Below, piece by piece: positions 44,557 to 53,640 of a DNA stretch of 58,143 bases. The notes below the pieces were generated by a model that searched no databases, was not told where the DNA came from, and worked only from the letters and a program-made list of their open reading frames with translations. The DNA is from Flavobacterium sp. RSP15 (lineage in GTDB: Bacteria > Bacteroidota > Bacteroidia > Flavobacteriales > Flavobacteriaceae). Numbering within the stretch: position 1 is the first letter of the stretch; every line of letters begins with the position of its first letter. Where the stretch lies: the NCBI RefSeq assembly GCF_003968755.1, contig NZ_RYDL01000009.1:68269-126411 (forward strand). The letters are read 5' to 3'. The position numbers and the translations under genes are program-made.

Positions 44557-45816
44557 TTATTTATCTTTTGTTGCCGGTTTCAGTAGGACTCGTAAGGTGC
44601 TGTCATTATTGAAATAGCTGAACATCCAATTAACAAAAATAGAGAGTTTGTTTTTGACGCTTAAAATCAACATTAGGTGGATAAACATCCAGGTAAACCA
44701 AGCCAATCTTCCTTGGAAACTAAATTTTGGTAAATCGACCACCGCTTTTCGTTTTCCTACTGTAGCCATAGAACCTTTATCATGATACTCGTATTCGATT
44801 TGAGGTTTGTTTTTTAGACTTAGTTTGAAGTTCGTGGCTAATACTTTTCCTTGTTCTATAGCAACACTGGCTACTTGCGGATGACCATTGGGATATTTAG
44901 GAGTAGCCATGAATGAAATATCACCAAGGGCATACACGTCTTCGAGATTTTCTATTTTATTAAATCGGTCAACAAGATAGCGATTTCCTCTGGTAATACT
45001 TTCTTTGGGAATGCCTTCCAGGGTGTTTCCTGTAATTCCTGCTGCCCAGATCACATTTCTGGATGCAATCTTGTCTCCGTTTTGCAGGCTTACGGTCTTA
45101 CCGTTGTAATGGCTTACAATAGTATCCGTTTTTACAATGACACCTAGTTCCTCCAGATATTTGCGAGACGTTTTTTGGGAATCTTCACTCATTGGGTTCA
45201 ATACGTTCGGAGATCCTTCAAGAATATAAATGGTGAGTTTCGAAAAATCTTTGTCCGGATAATCTTTTGGCAAAATATTTTTTTTCATTTCTGCCAAAGC
45301 TCCTGCAAGTTCTACTCCGGTAGGGCCTCCGCCAACAATCACAAAGTTCATTAGCGATTGTAGCTCTTCTGGTGAAGCAATTAAGGCATCTTCAAAAGTT
45401 TGTAGAATTTGGTTGCGAAGTTGGATCGCTTCCGGCACCGATTTCATGGGAAATGCAAATTTTTCTATTTCAGCATTTCCAAAATAATTAGTCGTGCATC
45501 CAAAGGCAATTATCAAATGGTCGTACTCAAAATCAGCAATAGAGGTTTGTACTATTTTGTGGTCCGGATTAATACGAAGTACATCGGCTATTCGAATGCG
45601 GACATTTTTCGAATGCTGAAATACTTTTCGTAACGGAAATGAGATACTGGCAGGTTCAAGCCTTGCTGTGGCTACCTGGTACATCAAGGGTTGAAATTGA
45701 TGGTAGTTGTTTTTGTCAATCAGTAAAACATCAAAATCTGTATTTTCTAAATCTTGAGCCAAACGCAATCCAGCAAAGCCAGCGCCAACGATTATAATTT
45801 TTTTTTGAATTTTCAT
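44557..45816 (-). CDS. Type II NADH:quinone oxidoreductase-like protein
   Basis: A 419-residue FAD-dependent oxidoreductase of the NDH-2 family. The FAD motif IIIVGAGFAGLRLAQDLE is at the N-terminus, followed by NNYHQFQPLMYQVAT. The NAD motif is FVIVGGGPTGVELAGALAEM (about residues 158-177), and the end of the FAD domain is YALGDI (about 293-298). The last 60 residues are hydrophobic or amphipathic and would bind the membrane. It passes electrons from NADH to quinone without proton pumping. Confidence 0.88.
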   Translation of the reverse strand: MKIQKKIIIVGAGFAGLRLAQDLENTDFDVLLIDKNNYHQFQPLMYQVATARLEPASISFPLRKVFQHSKNVRIRIADVLRINPDHKIVQTSIADFEYDHLIIAFGCTTNYFGNAEIEKFAFPMKSVPEAIQLRNQILQTFEDALIASPEELQSLMNFVIVGGGPTGVELAGALAEMKKNILPKDYPDKDFSKLTIYILEGSPNVLNPMSEDSQKTSRKYLEELGVIVKTDTIVSHYNGKTVSLQNGDKIASRNVIWAAGITGNTLEGIPKESITRGNRYLVDRFNKIENLEDVYALGDISFMATPKYPNGHPQVASVAIEQGKVLATNFKLSLKNKPQIEYEYHDKGSMATVGKRKAVVDLPKFSFQGRLAWFTWMFIHLMLILSVKNKLSIFVNWMFSYFNNDSTLRVLLKPATKDK

Positions 45817-45979
45817 ACTTTTTTAATGGAAAATATAAAGATACAAATTATATAAGGGTTAGTCTGCTTTATTAACTTTTTCTAAAGAAAATGCAGGTTT
45901 GCAAATAGCTAAATATTCGCAGACTTCATCAAAAAGATCGGAAAAGTGCACGCGGGGATTCTTCTCTATTTTTATGGAC

Positions 45980-46300
45980 TATCCTGCTGTAAGAACCATG
46001 ATCTCGCCTTCAATTATAAATTGTTTTTATTTCCCTTCTTTAGCAATACCACTAAAATCGCCTTTTATGTCCATTATTAAAACAGGAATCGTTGTTATGA
46101 AAGAACTTGGATCGTTTTGGTTTTCCCCGTTCCAGTAGCTCCGGCAATTAACCCATGACGGTTTAAGGTTTTTAAGGGAATTTTTATGGGTGCATTTGCT
46201 AGAGCTTCTCCGCCTAATAGTACTCCTCCAAAGTCATACTCTTTCCTTTTGAAAGGGACCCACGCGTTATGTCTTGTATAAAATCTTCTTTTCTGGTCAT
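45980..46300 (-). pseudogene. Decayed HerA-like ATPase (DUF853) gene, N-terminal part
   Basis: From the minus-strand ATG at 46300 the frame reads MTRKEDFIQDITRGSLSKGKSMTL. A frameshift follows into GGVLLGGEALANAPIKIPL and then LNRHGLIAGATGTGKTKTIQVLS with an intact Walker A GATGTGKT. After a stop and a loss of sequence, IPVLIMDIKGDFSGIAKEGK is visible, again ending in a stop. These are successive N-terminal blocks of the HerA-like DUF853 ATPase. The remaining roughly 400 residues are missing. Confidence 0.8.
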
Positions 46301-46605
46301 GATAAGTTTGAATTAAAAGGATTTGTAAGCTACTATTAGTGTTCTCAAATGGGAAATTATGGGGTATAATGCAGTTTTCCTGCTTTTTTACTCTTAATAA
46401 CAAAAATTTTTTTTTTCGACTACTTTTAAACGGTTATTGAAAATTTATGTTAATATTTCATAAAAATTTATGTTTTTTTTTGTAAAACGAATGATTTCTT
46501 TGTAGATTTTGATATATATGCAATGAGTAAATTGCTAAATGTTTGTTTGAAATAAAATTAATGACAATAAAATTAAAAAAAGTTTTTTTATTTGAACTAA
46601 AAATA

Positions 46606-46613
46606 TAAATTTG
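46606..46613 (+). promoter_or_regulatory. -7 element of the Ton cluster promoter
   Basis: TAAATTTG followed by C matches TAnnTTTG and gives a leader of about 55 nt. T-rich DNA at 46583-46590 may act as the -33 region. Confidence 0.5.
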
Positions 46614-46672
46614 CTCCACTACAAGTTTAATATAACTAAAATAAATTATTTAAAACTATTAAAATTAAAAAA

Positions 46673-47491
46673 ATGGCAAACGTTAAAAAAGAAAAAGCGG
46701 CAAACGGAGGAGGAATGGTTTCAGGATTGATTATTGCTGCCTGTATTGGTGTTGGTGTATTGATTTGGAAATTTGTTATGGGTAATCCTTCAAACTTTGA
46801 AGGAGGAAACACAGAAACAGGTAATCCATTAAATACTTTAGGGCAGGTTTATCATGGAGGAGCAGTTGTTCCAGTATTACTAGGGATGTTGTTAATGGTT
46901 CTTGTTTTTTCTATAGAAAGATTTTTTGTGATATCTAAAGCAGCTGGTAATACTAAATTAGATGTCTTTATGACAAAGATACAAGGAAGTATCAAAGCAG
47001 GAGAAATTGATGAAGCTATTGTTTCGTGTGATAAGCAGCAAGGTTCTGTTGCAAATGCAATTAAATCAGCGTTAGTAAAATATCAAGCAGTTAAAAAAGA
47101 AGGGTTTAATAGTGAGGAAGCTGCAGAGACTATACACAAAGAAATTGAAGAGGCAACATCACTTGAAATGCCAATGTTGCAAAAAAACATGACTATTATT
47201 TCTTCATTAGTTTCCTTAGGTACTCTGGTTGGATTGTTAGGGACTGTAGCAGGTATGATTAAAGCGTTTGGTGCATTAGCAGCGGCTGGTACTCCTGATC
47301 AAGCAGCATTAGCAGCTGGTATTTCTGAAGCGTTGATTAATACTGCAACTGGTATTGGAACTTCAGCGGTAGCAATTATTTCTTATAATTTCTTCACATC
47401 TAAAATAGATGATTTGACTTACTCAATCGATGAGGCTGCGGTTTCAATTGTAAACTCTTACAGAAGATTTAGAGGAAGTTTGAAGCAGTAA
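46673..47491 (+). CDS. exbB: MotA/TolQ/ExbB proton channel protein
   Basis: A 272-residue inner membrane protein. Three hydrophobic segments are visible near residues 15-33, 60-83 and 158-195, with a further one near 220-240. The family block SLVSLGTLVGLLGTVAGMIKAFGALA (GLLGTVxG motif) is clear. It forms the pentameric channel of the ExbB/ExbD motor that energises TonB. It is the first gene of a Ton cluster with two ExbD genes, the usual arrangement in Bacteroidetes. Confidence 0.92.
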   Translation: MANVKKEKAANGGGMVSGLIIAACIGVGVLIWKFVMGNPSNFEGGNTETGNPLNTLGQVYHGGAVVPVLLGMLLMVLVFSIERFFVISKAAGNTKLDVFMTKIQGSIKAGEIDEAIVSCDKQQGSVANAIKSALVKYQAVKKEGFNSEEAAETIHKEIEEATSLEMPMLQKNMTIISSLVSLGTLVGLLGTVAGMIKAFGALAAAGTPDQAALAAGISEALINTATGIGTSAVAIISYNFFTSKIDDLTYSIDEAAVSIVNSYRRFRGSLKQ

Positions 47492-47528
47492 TCTTGTTGA
47501 TATTATTATCAAATAAAAAACAAAAAGA

Positions 47529-48140
47529 ATGGCTAAAATAAAAATAAATAAAAATCCGGGCTCTACAGACATGACCGCTATGTGTGATGTCGCATTCCTT
47601 TTGCTTACTTTCTTTGTGATGACTTCAACAGCCAAGATACCGGAAGCACTGCCTGTGGATACTCCTGCATCAACAGTTCAGACTAAATTGCCTGAAACTG
47701 ATTTAGCTACTTTAACAGTGGGTGAGGGCAAAGTGTTTTTTGATTTGAAAGGTAGAGAAGTTCGTATGAGAACGTTAGAGTTAATGGCAGAGAAGTACAA
47801 TGTGTCTTTCTCAGACGGTGATAAGGCGATTTTTTCAATGATGGATGATTTTGGTGTACCACTTCTTAATCTGAAACAAATTATAGATATGAAAGCGGCT
47901 GATAGGAGTAAAGCACAGCAGCCTGGTATTCCAATCGATTCGCTTGATAATCAGTTAAAAGAGTGGGTCTACAATGCTCGAAAAGCAAATATAGAGGTAA
48001 ATGACAAGGAATTGCAAATCGCTATTAAAGGGGATGCAAAAGAAGAGTACCCAGCTATCAGAAAAGTGATGGATATTTTACAAGAGCAAAAAATCAATAG
48101 CTTTAGCTTAGTTACTGGTTTAAGAGGAAAAGATTTTTAA
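47529..48140 (+). CDS. ExbD/TolR biopolymer transporter (first copy)
   Basis: A 203-residue single-span membrane protein. The short cytoplasmic N-terminus KNPGSTDMTAMCDVAFLLLTFFVMT contains the proton-carrying Asp (D in MCDVAFLL, near residue 21). A periplasmic domain of about 150 residues follows. It is longer than E. coli ExbD (141). Together with the second ExbD it may form a heteromeric motor with ExbB. Confidence 0.92.
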   Translation: MAKIKINKNPGSTDMTAMCDVAFLLLTFFVMTSTAKIPEALPVDTPASTVQTKLPETDLATLTVGEGKVFFDLKGREVRMRTLELMAEKYNVSFSDGDKAIFSMMDDFGVPLLNLKQIIDMKAADRSKAQQPGIPIDSLDNQLKEWVYNARKANIEVNDKELQIAIKGDAKEEYPAIRKVMDILQEQKINSFSLVTGLRGKDF

Positions 48141-48158
48141 TTAATAAAATACACTAAA

Positions 48159-48722
48159 ATGGCTGAATTAAATACCGGTGACGGTGGAGGCAAAAAAAGT
48201 GGGAAGGTAAGAAGTAAAAAATCGAATGCAAAGGTGGATTTAACTGCTATGGTTGATTTGGCTTTCTTATTAATTACATTTTTCATGCTAACCACGACGT
48301 TGTCTAAACCACAATCGATGAGTTTGGGGTTGCCAGATAAAGATCCTACCAAAGATAATATCGACATGAAAGTTGACGAAAATCGTACCATGACAGTTTT
48401 GTTAGGTGATGATAATAAGTTAATTTATTACGTGGGTTTATTGGCTACGCCCATAGCTGCGCCAAAAGATGTAGCTTTTGGAAAAGACGGTATCCGTAAA
48501 GAGTTATTGACTAGACAGAGATCAGTTTTGGCTTACTCCGCAGCGAAGGGTAAACCTAAAAACGGACTAATTGTTATTATCAAACCAAGTAAGAAATCAA
48601 ATTACAAAAATTTAATTGATATACTTGATGAGATGGCAATAGTTGGGATAGGAGATTTTGGTAATTACGCTATCGTTCCTGAATTTTCTCCTGAAGAACA
48701 AAAATTGTTAGAAGGAAAATAA
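48159..48722 (+). CDS. ExbD/TolR biopolymer transporter (second copy)
   Basis: A 187-residue paralogue. The motif KVDLTAMVDLAFLLITFFMLTTTL places the conserved Asp near residue 31. The periplasmic part differs strongly from the first copy. Two distinct ExbD proteins per cluster are common in Bacteroidetes, where they serve different TonB or gliding functions. Confidence 0.92.
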   Translation: MAELNTGDGGGKKSGKVRSKKSNAKVDLTAMVDLAFLLITFFMLTTTLSKPQSMSLGLPDKDPTKDNIDMKVDENRTMTVLLGDDNKLIYYVGLLATPIAAPKDVAFGKDGIRKELLTRQRSVLAYSAAKGKPKNGLIVIIKPSKKSNYKNLIDILDEMAIVGIGDFGNYAIVPEFSPEEQKLLEGK

Positions 48723-48761
48723 GTGTATTCTTATTCCCCAATAACCTAATAATTAAGAAAA

Positions 48762-49559
48762 ATGAAATTAGACATATTAAAAAACCAATGGCTTGAAATC
48801 GTATTCGAAGGGCGTAACAAAGTTTATGGTGCTTATGAATTAAGGCAATCAAACAGAAAGACGACGATAAAGGCGCTGATAATTGGTGCTATATTTTTTA
48901 GTATTGCTGTAGCCGCTCCGCTTATCATAAACTTATTACCTGAAGGTAATGAACAAGAGGTTGATAGGGATATAAAAATCACTGCTATTAAATTGCCACC
49001 TAAGAAAGAAGAGCCAATTAAAAACCTTCCACCACCACCACCACCACCTCCAAAAGTGGATCAGGTTAAATTTGTGAAACCTGTTGTAGCAAAAGCGGAA
49101 GAAGTTACAGAAGAACCACCAAAAATTGTTGAAATTAAAGACAAAAAATTAGGTGCTGTAACAATAAAGGGTGATCCTGATGCAGTATTGACTGTAGAGC
49201 CAGTGGGAACTGGTACTGCTGCAGTAGTGGAAGAAGTGGACAACCAAATTTACAACACTGCCGGGATTGAGGTTAAACCTGATTTTCCAGGTGGTATCAA
49301 TAAGTTTTATAAGTACGTGGGGGATAATTATCAAACTCCTGAAGAAGACGGGTTGAATGGTAAAGTATATGTTACTTTCGTAGTAGAGAAAGATGGTTCC
49401 TTAACCGATATTAAAGTAATTAGAGATATTGGTTATGGTACAGGGAAAGAGGCGATTCGTGTTTTGAAAAAGTCTCCTAGATGGTCTCCGGGTGAACAAA
49501 ATGGTAAAAAAGTCAGAGTGCTTTATTCCTTACCAATTACAATCCAAACAGCAAATTAA
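48762..49559 (+). CDS. tonB: TonB-like energy transducer
   Basis: A 265-residue protein with an N-terminal membrane anchor (IGAIFFSIAVAAPLIINLLP near residues 42-60). A periplasmic proline-rich linker follows (eight consecutive prolines near residue 91). The C-terminal TonB domain from about residue 180 has LNGKVYVTFVVEKDGSLTDIKV and SPRWSPGEQNGKKVRV. The cytoplasmic N-terminus WLEIVFEGRNKVYGAYELR is typical of Bacteroidetes TonB. It couples the ExbBD motor to outer membrane receptors. Its stop overlaps the next start codon by 1 bp. Confidence 0.93.
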   Translation: MKLDILKNQWLEIVFEGRNKVYGAYELRQSNRKTTIKALIIGAIFFSIAVAAPLIINLLPEGNEQEVDRDIKITAIKLPPKKEEPIKNLPPPPPPPPKVDQVKFVKPVVAKAEEVTEEPPKIVEIKDKKLGAVTIKGDPDAVLTVEPVGTGTAAVVEEVDNQIYNTAGIEVKPDFPGGINKFYKYVGDNYQTPEEDGLNGKVYVTFVVEKDGSLTDIKVIRDIGYGTGKEAIRVLKKSPRWSPGEQNGKKVRVLYSLPITIQTAN

Positions 49560-49786
49560 TGTTAAAGAGCATACGTAATAGTATTCAGAAAAAATCGCTC
49601 AAAGAGCGATTTTTTCTTGTTTTAGGAATTTTGTTTTTTTTGGTTTATCTTGTTTTGGGTTTATTTATTATCTTTATGAAAGAATTTCCGATAGAAATGG
49701 ATACCAAATATAGAATAGTATTTGGTCTACTTCTTATTGTGTATTCATTTTTTAGATTTATCCGACTTATTAATAGTAACAATTAG
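49559..49786 (+). CDS. Small membrane protein of the Ton cluster
   Basis: A 75-residue protein whose ATG overlaps the tonB stop (TAATG). Two hydrophobic segments (about residues 19-39 and 52-70) separated by a short loop with KEFPIEMDTKYR predict a two-span membrane protein. No family was recognised. It is set between tonB and a PstS-like gene. A 12-bp terminator-like hairpin lies inside its coding region (49589-49615), so its translation may influence read-through into the next genes. Confidence 0.7.
   Translation: MLKSIRNSIQKKSLKERFFLVLGILFFLVYLVLGLFIIFMKEFPIEMDTKYRIVFGLLLIVYSFFRFIRLINSNN
49589..49616 (+). terminator. Terminator-like hairpin inside the small ORF after tonB
   Basis: AAAAAATCGCTC (49589-49600) pairs perfectly with GAGCGATTTTTT (49604-49615) across a 3-nt loop, and the 3' arm supplies six T. 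It begins 30 bp after the tonB stop, within codons 11-19 of the 75-residue protein. Confidence 0.7.
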
Positions 49787-49789
49787 ATT

Positions 49790-50698
49790 ATGAAAAAAAC
49801 AGCTATAATTCCGTATTTTATTATTTTTTCTTTGTTTGCATTTCTTTTTGCATGTAAAAAAGCGGAAGGATCTAAGGAAAATAAAGAAACTATTTTAAAA
49901 GGTTCTACAACGATACTAGTTGATGAAACATTGAAACCTGTTATTGAGGATCAGATAGCAGTTTTTGAAAGTGTTTATCCAGCAAAAATCGCATTGAACG
50001 CTAAATCTGAAAAAGAAGTAGTTCGTTCATTGCTAAACGACTCATTAAGTATTGCAATTTTGTCTAGAAAATTAACCGCTGAGGAAAATAATTTTTTTAA
50101 AATAAAAAAGATTATTCCAAAAGTGACCCCTTTTGCCACTGACGGAATTGCACTAATAGCTAATGAGAAAATTAAGGATACCTTAGTCGCTTTAAATGAT
50201 ATTATAGCCTTTCTGCAAGGGAAGTCTCAAACGGCAATAAAGGGATTGGTTTTTGACAATCCAAATTCGAGTACGGTGCGCTATATGAATGAATTAGCGG
50301 GTGTGTCTAAACTTCCGGAAAAGGGGATTTTTTCTTTTAAAACCAATGAAGAGGTAATAAAGTACGTTTCTGAAAATGAAGGAATGATTGGTATAGTGGG
50401 GCTAAACTGGCTTTACCAACCTTCTGGAATTATGAAGGATATTGTAAAAAAAATTAAAGTGCTTAGTGTTAAAAGTACTACTGGAAATCAATTTTATGCG
50501 CCATCGCAAAATAATATTGCTGAGGGTACCTATCCTTTGGCACGTGATTTGTATATAATAAATTGTCAGGGGTCTTCTGGACTAGGAATGGGTTTTGCCT
50601 CTTTTGTAGCAGGCGATCGAGGACAGCGGATAATACTTAAATCTGGTTTGTTACCGGTCAGAACTCCGAGTAGACTTCTTCAGATTAAAAAAAATTAG
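49790..50698 (+). CDS. PstS-like substrate-binding lipoprotein
   Basis: A 302-residue lipoprotein with signal MKKTAIIPYFIIFSLFAFLFAC. The mature part starts GSTTILVDETLKPVIEDQ, the pattern of the phosphate-binding PBP-like domain (PF12849). Later blocks are FATDGIALIANEK and GMIGIVGLNWLY, and it ends GFASFVAGDRGQRIILKSGLLP. No ABC permease is nearby, so a direct role in phosphate import is doubtful. Its position between TonB and a TPR protein is conserved in many Bacteroidetes, as far as I recall. Its ligand is unknown. Confidence 0.85.
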   Translation: MKKTAIIPYFIIFSLFAFLFACKKAEGSKENKETILKGSTTILVDETLKPVIEDQIAVFESVYPAKIALNAKSEKEVVRSLLNDSLSIAILSRKLTAEENNFFKIKKIIPKVTPFATDGIALIANEKIKDTLVALNDIIAFLQGKSQTAIKGLVFDNPNSSTVRYMNELAGVSKLPEKGIFSFKTNEEVIKYVSENEGMIGIVGLNWLYQPSGIMKDIVKKIKVLSVKSTTGNQFYAPSQNNIAEGTYPLARDLYIINCQGSSGLGMGFASFVAGDRGQRIILKSGLLPVRTPSRLLQIKKN

Positions 50699-50725
50699 AG
50701 AATGATAAAAATTAAATTAACTACA

Positions 50726-52408
50726 ATGAAAATGAATAAATTAAAAACGTTTAGTGTTGCATTATTAGCATCGGCATTTGCAAGTCAAGCGCAAGATATT
50801 GATCAAGCAAAAAAAGCGATCGATGCAGAACAGTTCGAAAGTGCAAAATCAATTTTAAAATCAATTATTAAGGAGAATCCATCTAATGGAGCTGCTTTTT
50901 TTACTTTAGGGAATGTATATCTTACTCAAAATGTAGAAGATTCCGCCAAAATTTATTTTCAAAAAGGATTAACAGCTTCTGATGAAGCTAATTTGAATTA
51001 CATTGGCTTAGGTCAAATAGATTTAGATAACAATGATGTTGCGGCAGCTCAAGCAAAATTTGTATTGGCCACCAAAGACATGAGAAGAAAGGATTTTGCA
51101 GAGTACGTTTACCAAGCAAGAGCCTATATGAATGCTGAAAAGCCCGATTATAAAAATGCAATCGCTATTTTGAATCGCGCTGCCATAAAAAATGCCGATG
51201 ATGCACAGTTACAGCTTGCCCTTGGTGATGCTTACTATGGTGATAGCAAACAAAATGAAGCTTATGTCGCTTATAGAAGTGCTTTTCAAGCAGATAATTC
51301 TTTGCTAAGAGCAAAAATGCAACTGGGTGTTTTGCTTAAAGGAGCAAAATCGTATGACGAAGCTTTAAAAGCCTATGAAGAGGTTATTGCCATTAATCCT
51401 AACTATGGACCAGTGTATAGAGAGTTAGCGGAGACATACTATAAAATGGCACGTAACAAACCTTCTCAAGCGGCTGTAAGTTATAAAAAAGCAATTGGCT
51501 ATTATGACAAATATATGTCTGTAACGGATTATTCGATTAACTCTAGAATGCGTCGAGCTGATTTTCTAATTTTGATAGAGGATTATGTTGCACTAGAAGC
51601 GGAAGCTAACAAAATGATCGAATTGGACAAAGTTAATCCAAGAATCTATCGTTATTTAGGATATGCGGCTTATGAAAATGGAAATGTTGATTTAGCATTG
51701 AAATCGTTGGAAAGTTTTATCGCTTCCCCAACTAATAAAGTAATCGCTAAAGATTATTTGTATTTAGGTTTGACTAAAATTAAAAAAGGGACTAGTGTCG
51801 ATGGATTAGCTATAGACTCCGTTGCTTTTGATTCAGGAATGAAAGGTCTTAAAAAAGCAATCGAAATGGAGCCATTAGCGGTTCAAGATTTGAGTGATAT
51901 TGGTAAAAAATTATTTTCTCAAAAACTATACAAAGAATCTGCAGCTGTATTTGAATCTGGAGCCAGTTCTCCTGAGTCTACTAATTATCTGGATGACAAC
52001 GTCTATTTTGGTCTAGCGAATTACTATGCCAATATTAACAAAAAGGAAGGCGAAAAAGTAGATGCAATTGCTTTGCAAAAAGCAGATGCTGCTTTTGATA
52101 AAGTATTAGTCGCTTCCCCTACCTATTTAGAAGCATACTTGTATAAAGCAAGAACCAATAGATTACTTGAAAAAGATGACTTGATGGTGAAAAATTATGA
52201 AGATTATCTTTTAAAAACAATGGAATTAGGTGCTGAGGAAATAGCAAAACCTGCAGTAAAAACTAAGTTTATTGAATGTTACAATAATATGGCAGCCAGT
52301 TTTGCTAATACAGACAAGCCTAAAGCTATTGAATATTTCAAAAAAACATTAGCATTAGACCCTGCTAATAATTATGCAACAGAATCAATAAAAATTTTGA
52401 AACAATAA
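50726..52408 (+). CDS. Exported tetratricopeptide-repeat protein
   Basis: The frame opens at 50702, but the ATG at 50726 gives the better signal peptide (MKMNKLKTFSVALLASAFASQA). About ten TPR-like helical pairs follow, for example FFTLGNVYLTQ, YKNAIAILNRAA and YDEALKAYEEVIAINPNYG, and the end has AIEYFKKTLALDPANNYA. It probably acts as a periplasmic scaffold for the TonB/PstS proteins encoded just upstream. The partner is inferred only from the gene order and 4-bp gap (from 50702). Confidence 0.85.
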   Translation: MKMNKLKTFSVALLASAFASQAQDIDQAKKAIDAEQFESAKSILKSIIKENPSNGAAFFTLGNVYLTQNVEDSAKIYFQKGLTASDEANLNYIGLGQIDLDNNDVAAAQAKFVLATKDMRRKDFAEYVYQARAYMNAEKPDYKNAIAILNRAAIKNADDAQLQLALGDAYYGDSKQNEAYVAYRSAFQADNSLLRAKMQLGVLLKGAKSYDEALKAYEEVIAINPNYGPVYRELAETYYKMARNKPSQAAVSYKKAIGYYDKYMSVTDYSINSRMRRADFLILIEDYVALEAEANKMIELDKVNPRIYRYLGYAAYENGNVDLALKSLESFIASPTNKVIAKDYLYLGLTKIKKGTSVDGLAIDSVAFDSGMKGLKKAIEMEPLAVQDLSDIGKKLFSQKLYKESAAVFESGASSPESTNYLDDNVYFGLANYYANINKKEGEKVDAIALQKADAAFDKVLVASPTYLEAYLYKARTNRLLEKDDLMVKNYEDYLLKTMELGAEEIAKPAVKTKFIECYNNMAASFANTDKPKAIEYFKKTLALDPANNYATESIKILKQ

Positions 52409-52425
52409 GAATTTGTCTCAATATC

Positions 52426-52458
52426 AAAAACCGATAGTCTTTGGCTATCGGTTTTTTT
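52426..52458 (+). terminator. Intrinsic terminator of the Ton cluster
   Basis: AAAAACCGATAG pairs with CTATCGGTTTTT across a 7-nt loop and continues with T. This ends the seven-gene unit. Confidence 0.85.
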
Positions 52459-52593
52459 GTGCTCCTATTTTAGGATCGTTGTATTCAGAGTTGGATTAAT
52501 TATTTCAAAACGGTTTAATACACGCCTTTTTTGGCTTATTGAAAGTTTATCATTTTAGTCTGTGTTTGCAAATGGACTCCTTTTCTAATTAAC

Positions 52594-52601
52594 TATCTTT
52601 G
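52594..52601 (+). promoter_or_regulatory. -7 element of the queE promoter
   Basis: TATCTTTG followed by C matches TAnnTTTG and lies 17 bp before the queE start. A TTTG at 52565-52568 is too far upstream (25-bp spacer) to be a sure -33. Confidence 0.55.
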
Positions 52602-52618
52602 CACTTTAAAATTAAAGA

Positions 52619-53251
52619 ATGTTATCAAAAGAAATACAGTTAGAAGTTAATAAAGGTGCAATGCTTCCTTTAATGGAAGAATTTTACACCATTCAAGGGG
52701 AAGGTTTTCATACTGGAACAGCTGCCTACTTTATTAGAATAGGCGGATGTGATGTAGGTTGTCATTGGTGTGATGTTAAAGAAAGCTGGAATGCGGAGCT
52801 ACACCCTCCAACTAGTATTGATCAAATTGTAGCCAATGCAGGTAAATATTCAGAAACTGTTGTGGTTACTGGTGGTGAACCACTGATGTGGGACATGAGC
52901 TTGCTAACACAAAAGCTAAAAGATAGTGATAGAAAAGTGCACATAGAAACTTCTGGGGCTTATCCGCTTACGGGAACTTGGGATTGGATTTGTTTGTCGC
53001 CAAAGAAAAACAAATTACCAACTCAAACGGTGTATGATAACGCACAGGAATTAAAAGTGATTATTTACAATAAACATGATTTTATTTTTGCCGAAGAGCA
53101 AGCTGATAAGGTAAATGAGAATGCTATTTTATTTCTTCAACCGGAATGGAGTAAAAAAGAAGAAATGACTCCGTTAATTGTTGATTATGTAATGAACAAC
53201 CCAAAATGGCGTGTCTCGTTGCAAACACATAAATATTTGAATATTCCTTAA
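52619..53251 (+). CDS. queE: 7-carboxy-7-deazaguanine synthase
   Basis: A 210-residue radical SAM enzyme of queuosine synthesis. The Fe-S ligands are in GGCDVGCHWCD (CxxxCxxC), near residues 42-52, with MEEFYTIQGEGFHTG before and VVVTGGEPLMW (SAM-binding GGEP) after. It makes the deazaguanine base from carboxytetrahydropterin. queA at 34655 acts later in the same pathway. Confidence 0.95.
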   Translation: MLSKEIQLEVNKGAMLPLMEEFYTIQGEGFHTGTAAYFIRIGGCDVGCHWCDVKESWNAELHPPTSIDQIVANAGKYSETVVVTGGEPLMWDMSLLTQKLKDSDRKVHIETSGAYPLTGTWDWICLSPKKNKLPTQTVYDNAQELKVIIYNKHDFIFAEEQADKVNENAILFLQPEWSKKEEMTPLIVDYVMNNPKWRVSLQTHKYLNIP

Positions 53252-53346
53252 TACTTAAAAACCTCATATAGCAAGTGCTGTTTGGGGTTTTGAATTAAAA
53301 CAGATACTGATTAATTTTCGGAAGGCTTACTTCTTGTTAGCAGATT

Positions 53347-53431
53347 CCCTAGCCCAGTTAGTAGCGACATCCTTTTTTTCTCATTTTTTTAATGAGAAAA
53401 AAAGATATAGCGAATAGCTGGAAATAGCTCC
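53347..53431 (+). repeat. Dispersed flavobacterial palindromic repeat
   Basis: It reads CCCTAGCCCAGTTAGTAGCG, ACATCC, the hairpin TTTTTCTCATT...AATGAGAAAAA, then AAGATATAGCGAATAGCTGG. It is the fourth copy of the family in this window. The rest of the gap 53252-53640 holds no recognisable gene. Confidence 0.75.
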
Positions 53432-53640
53432 TAAAACAACTTTTCTTTGTTGTTTTTATTTCTTCGGGTATGTCCGTTAAGTGATGGCTTTCCGAATCTC
53501 TACTTTAATCGGTTTGGAGAACTTTCTATTTTGGTAATTTTAGTTGGGAGCCATTTACAGGAATAGATTTTAGGAGGGTAATTTTCAATAGGATGCCATT
53601 ATTTTTCTAATGCTGTGTTTTCTATACTATAATTTGTTTT

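Larger units (their letters stand above)
45817..46672. other. Long intergenic region with a decayed gene and the Ton cluster promoter
   Basis: The region contains the HerA-like pseudogene (minus) and an AT-rich stretch from about 46390. A minus-strand frame covering about 45865-45975 (VHFSDLFDEVCEYLAICKPAF) is open but unidentified and may be a further gene remnant. The plus-strand open frame of 79 codons near 45899 is a shadow. A -7 element TAAATTTG at 46606-46613 precedes the exbB-like gene. Confidence 0.6.

Noticed and set aside
45899..46138. Plus-strand open frame of 79 codons
   Set aside because: It is antisense to the HerA-like pseudogene, and the minus strand carries the recognisable protein blocks.
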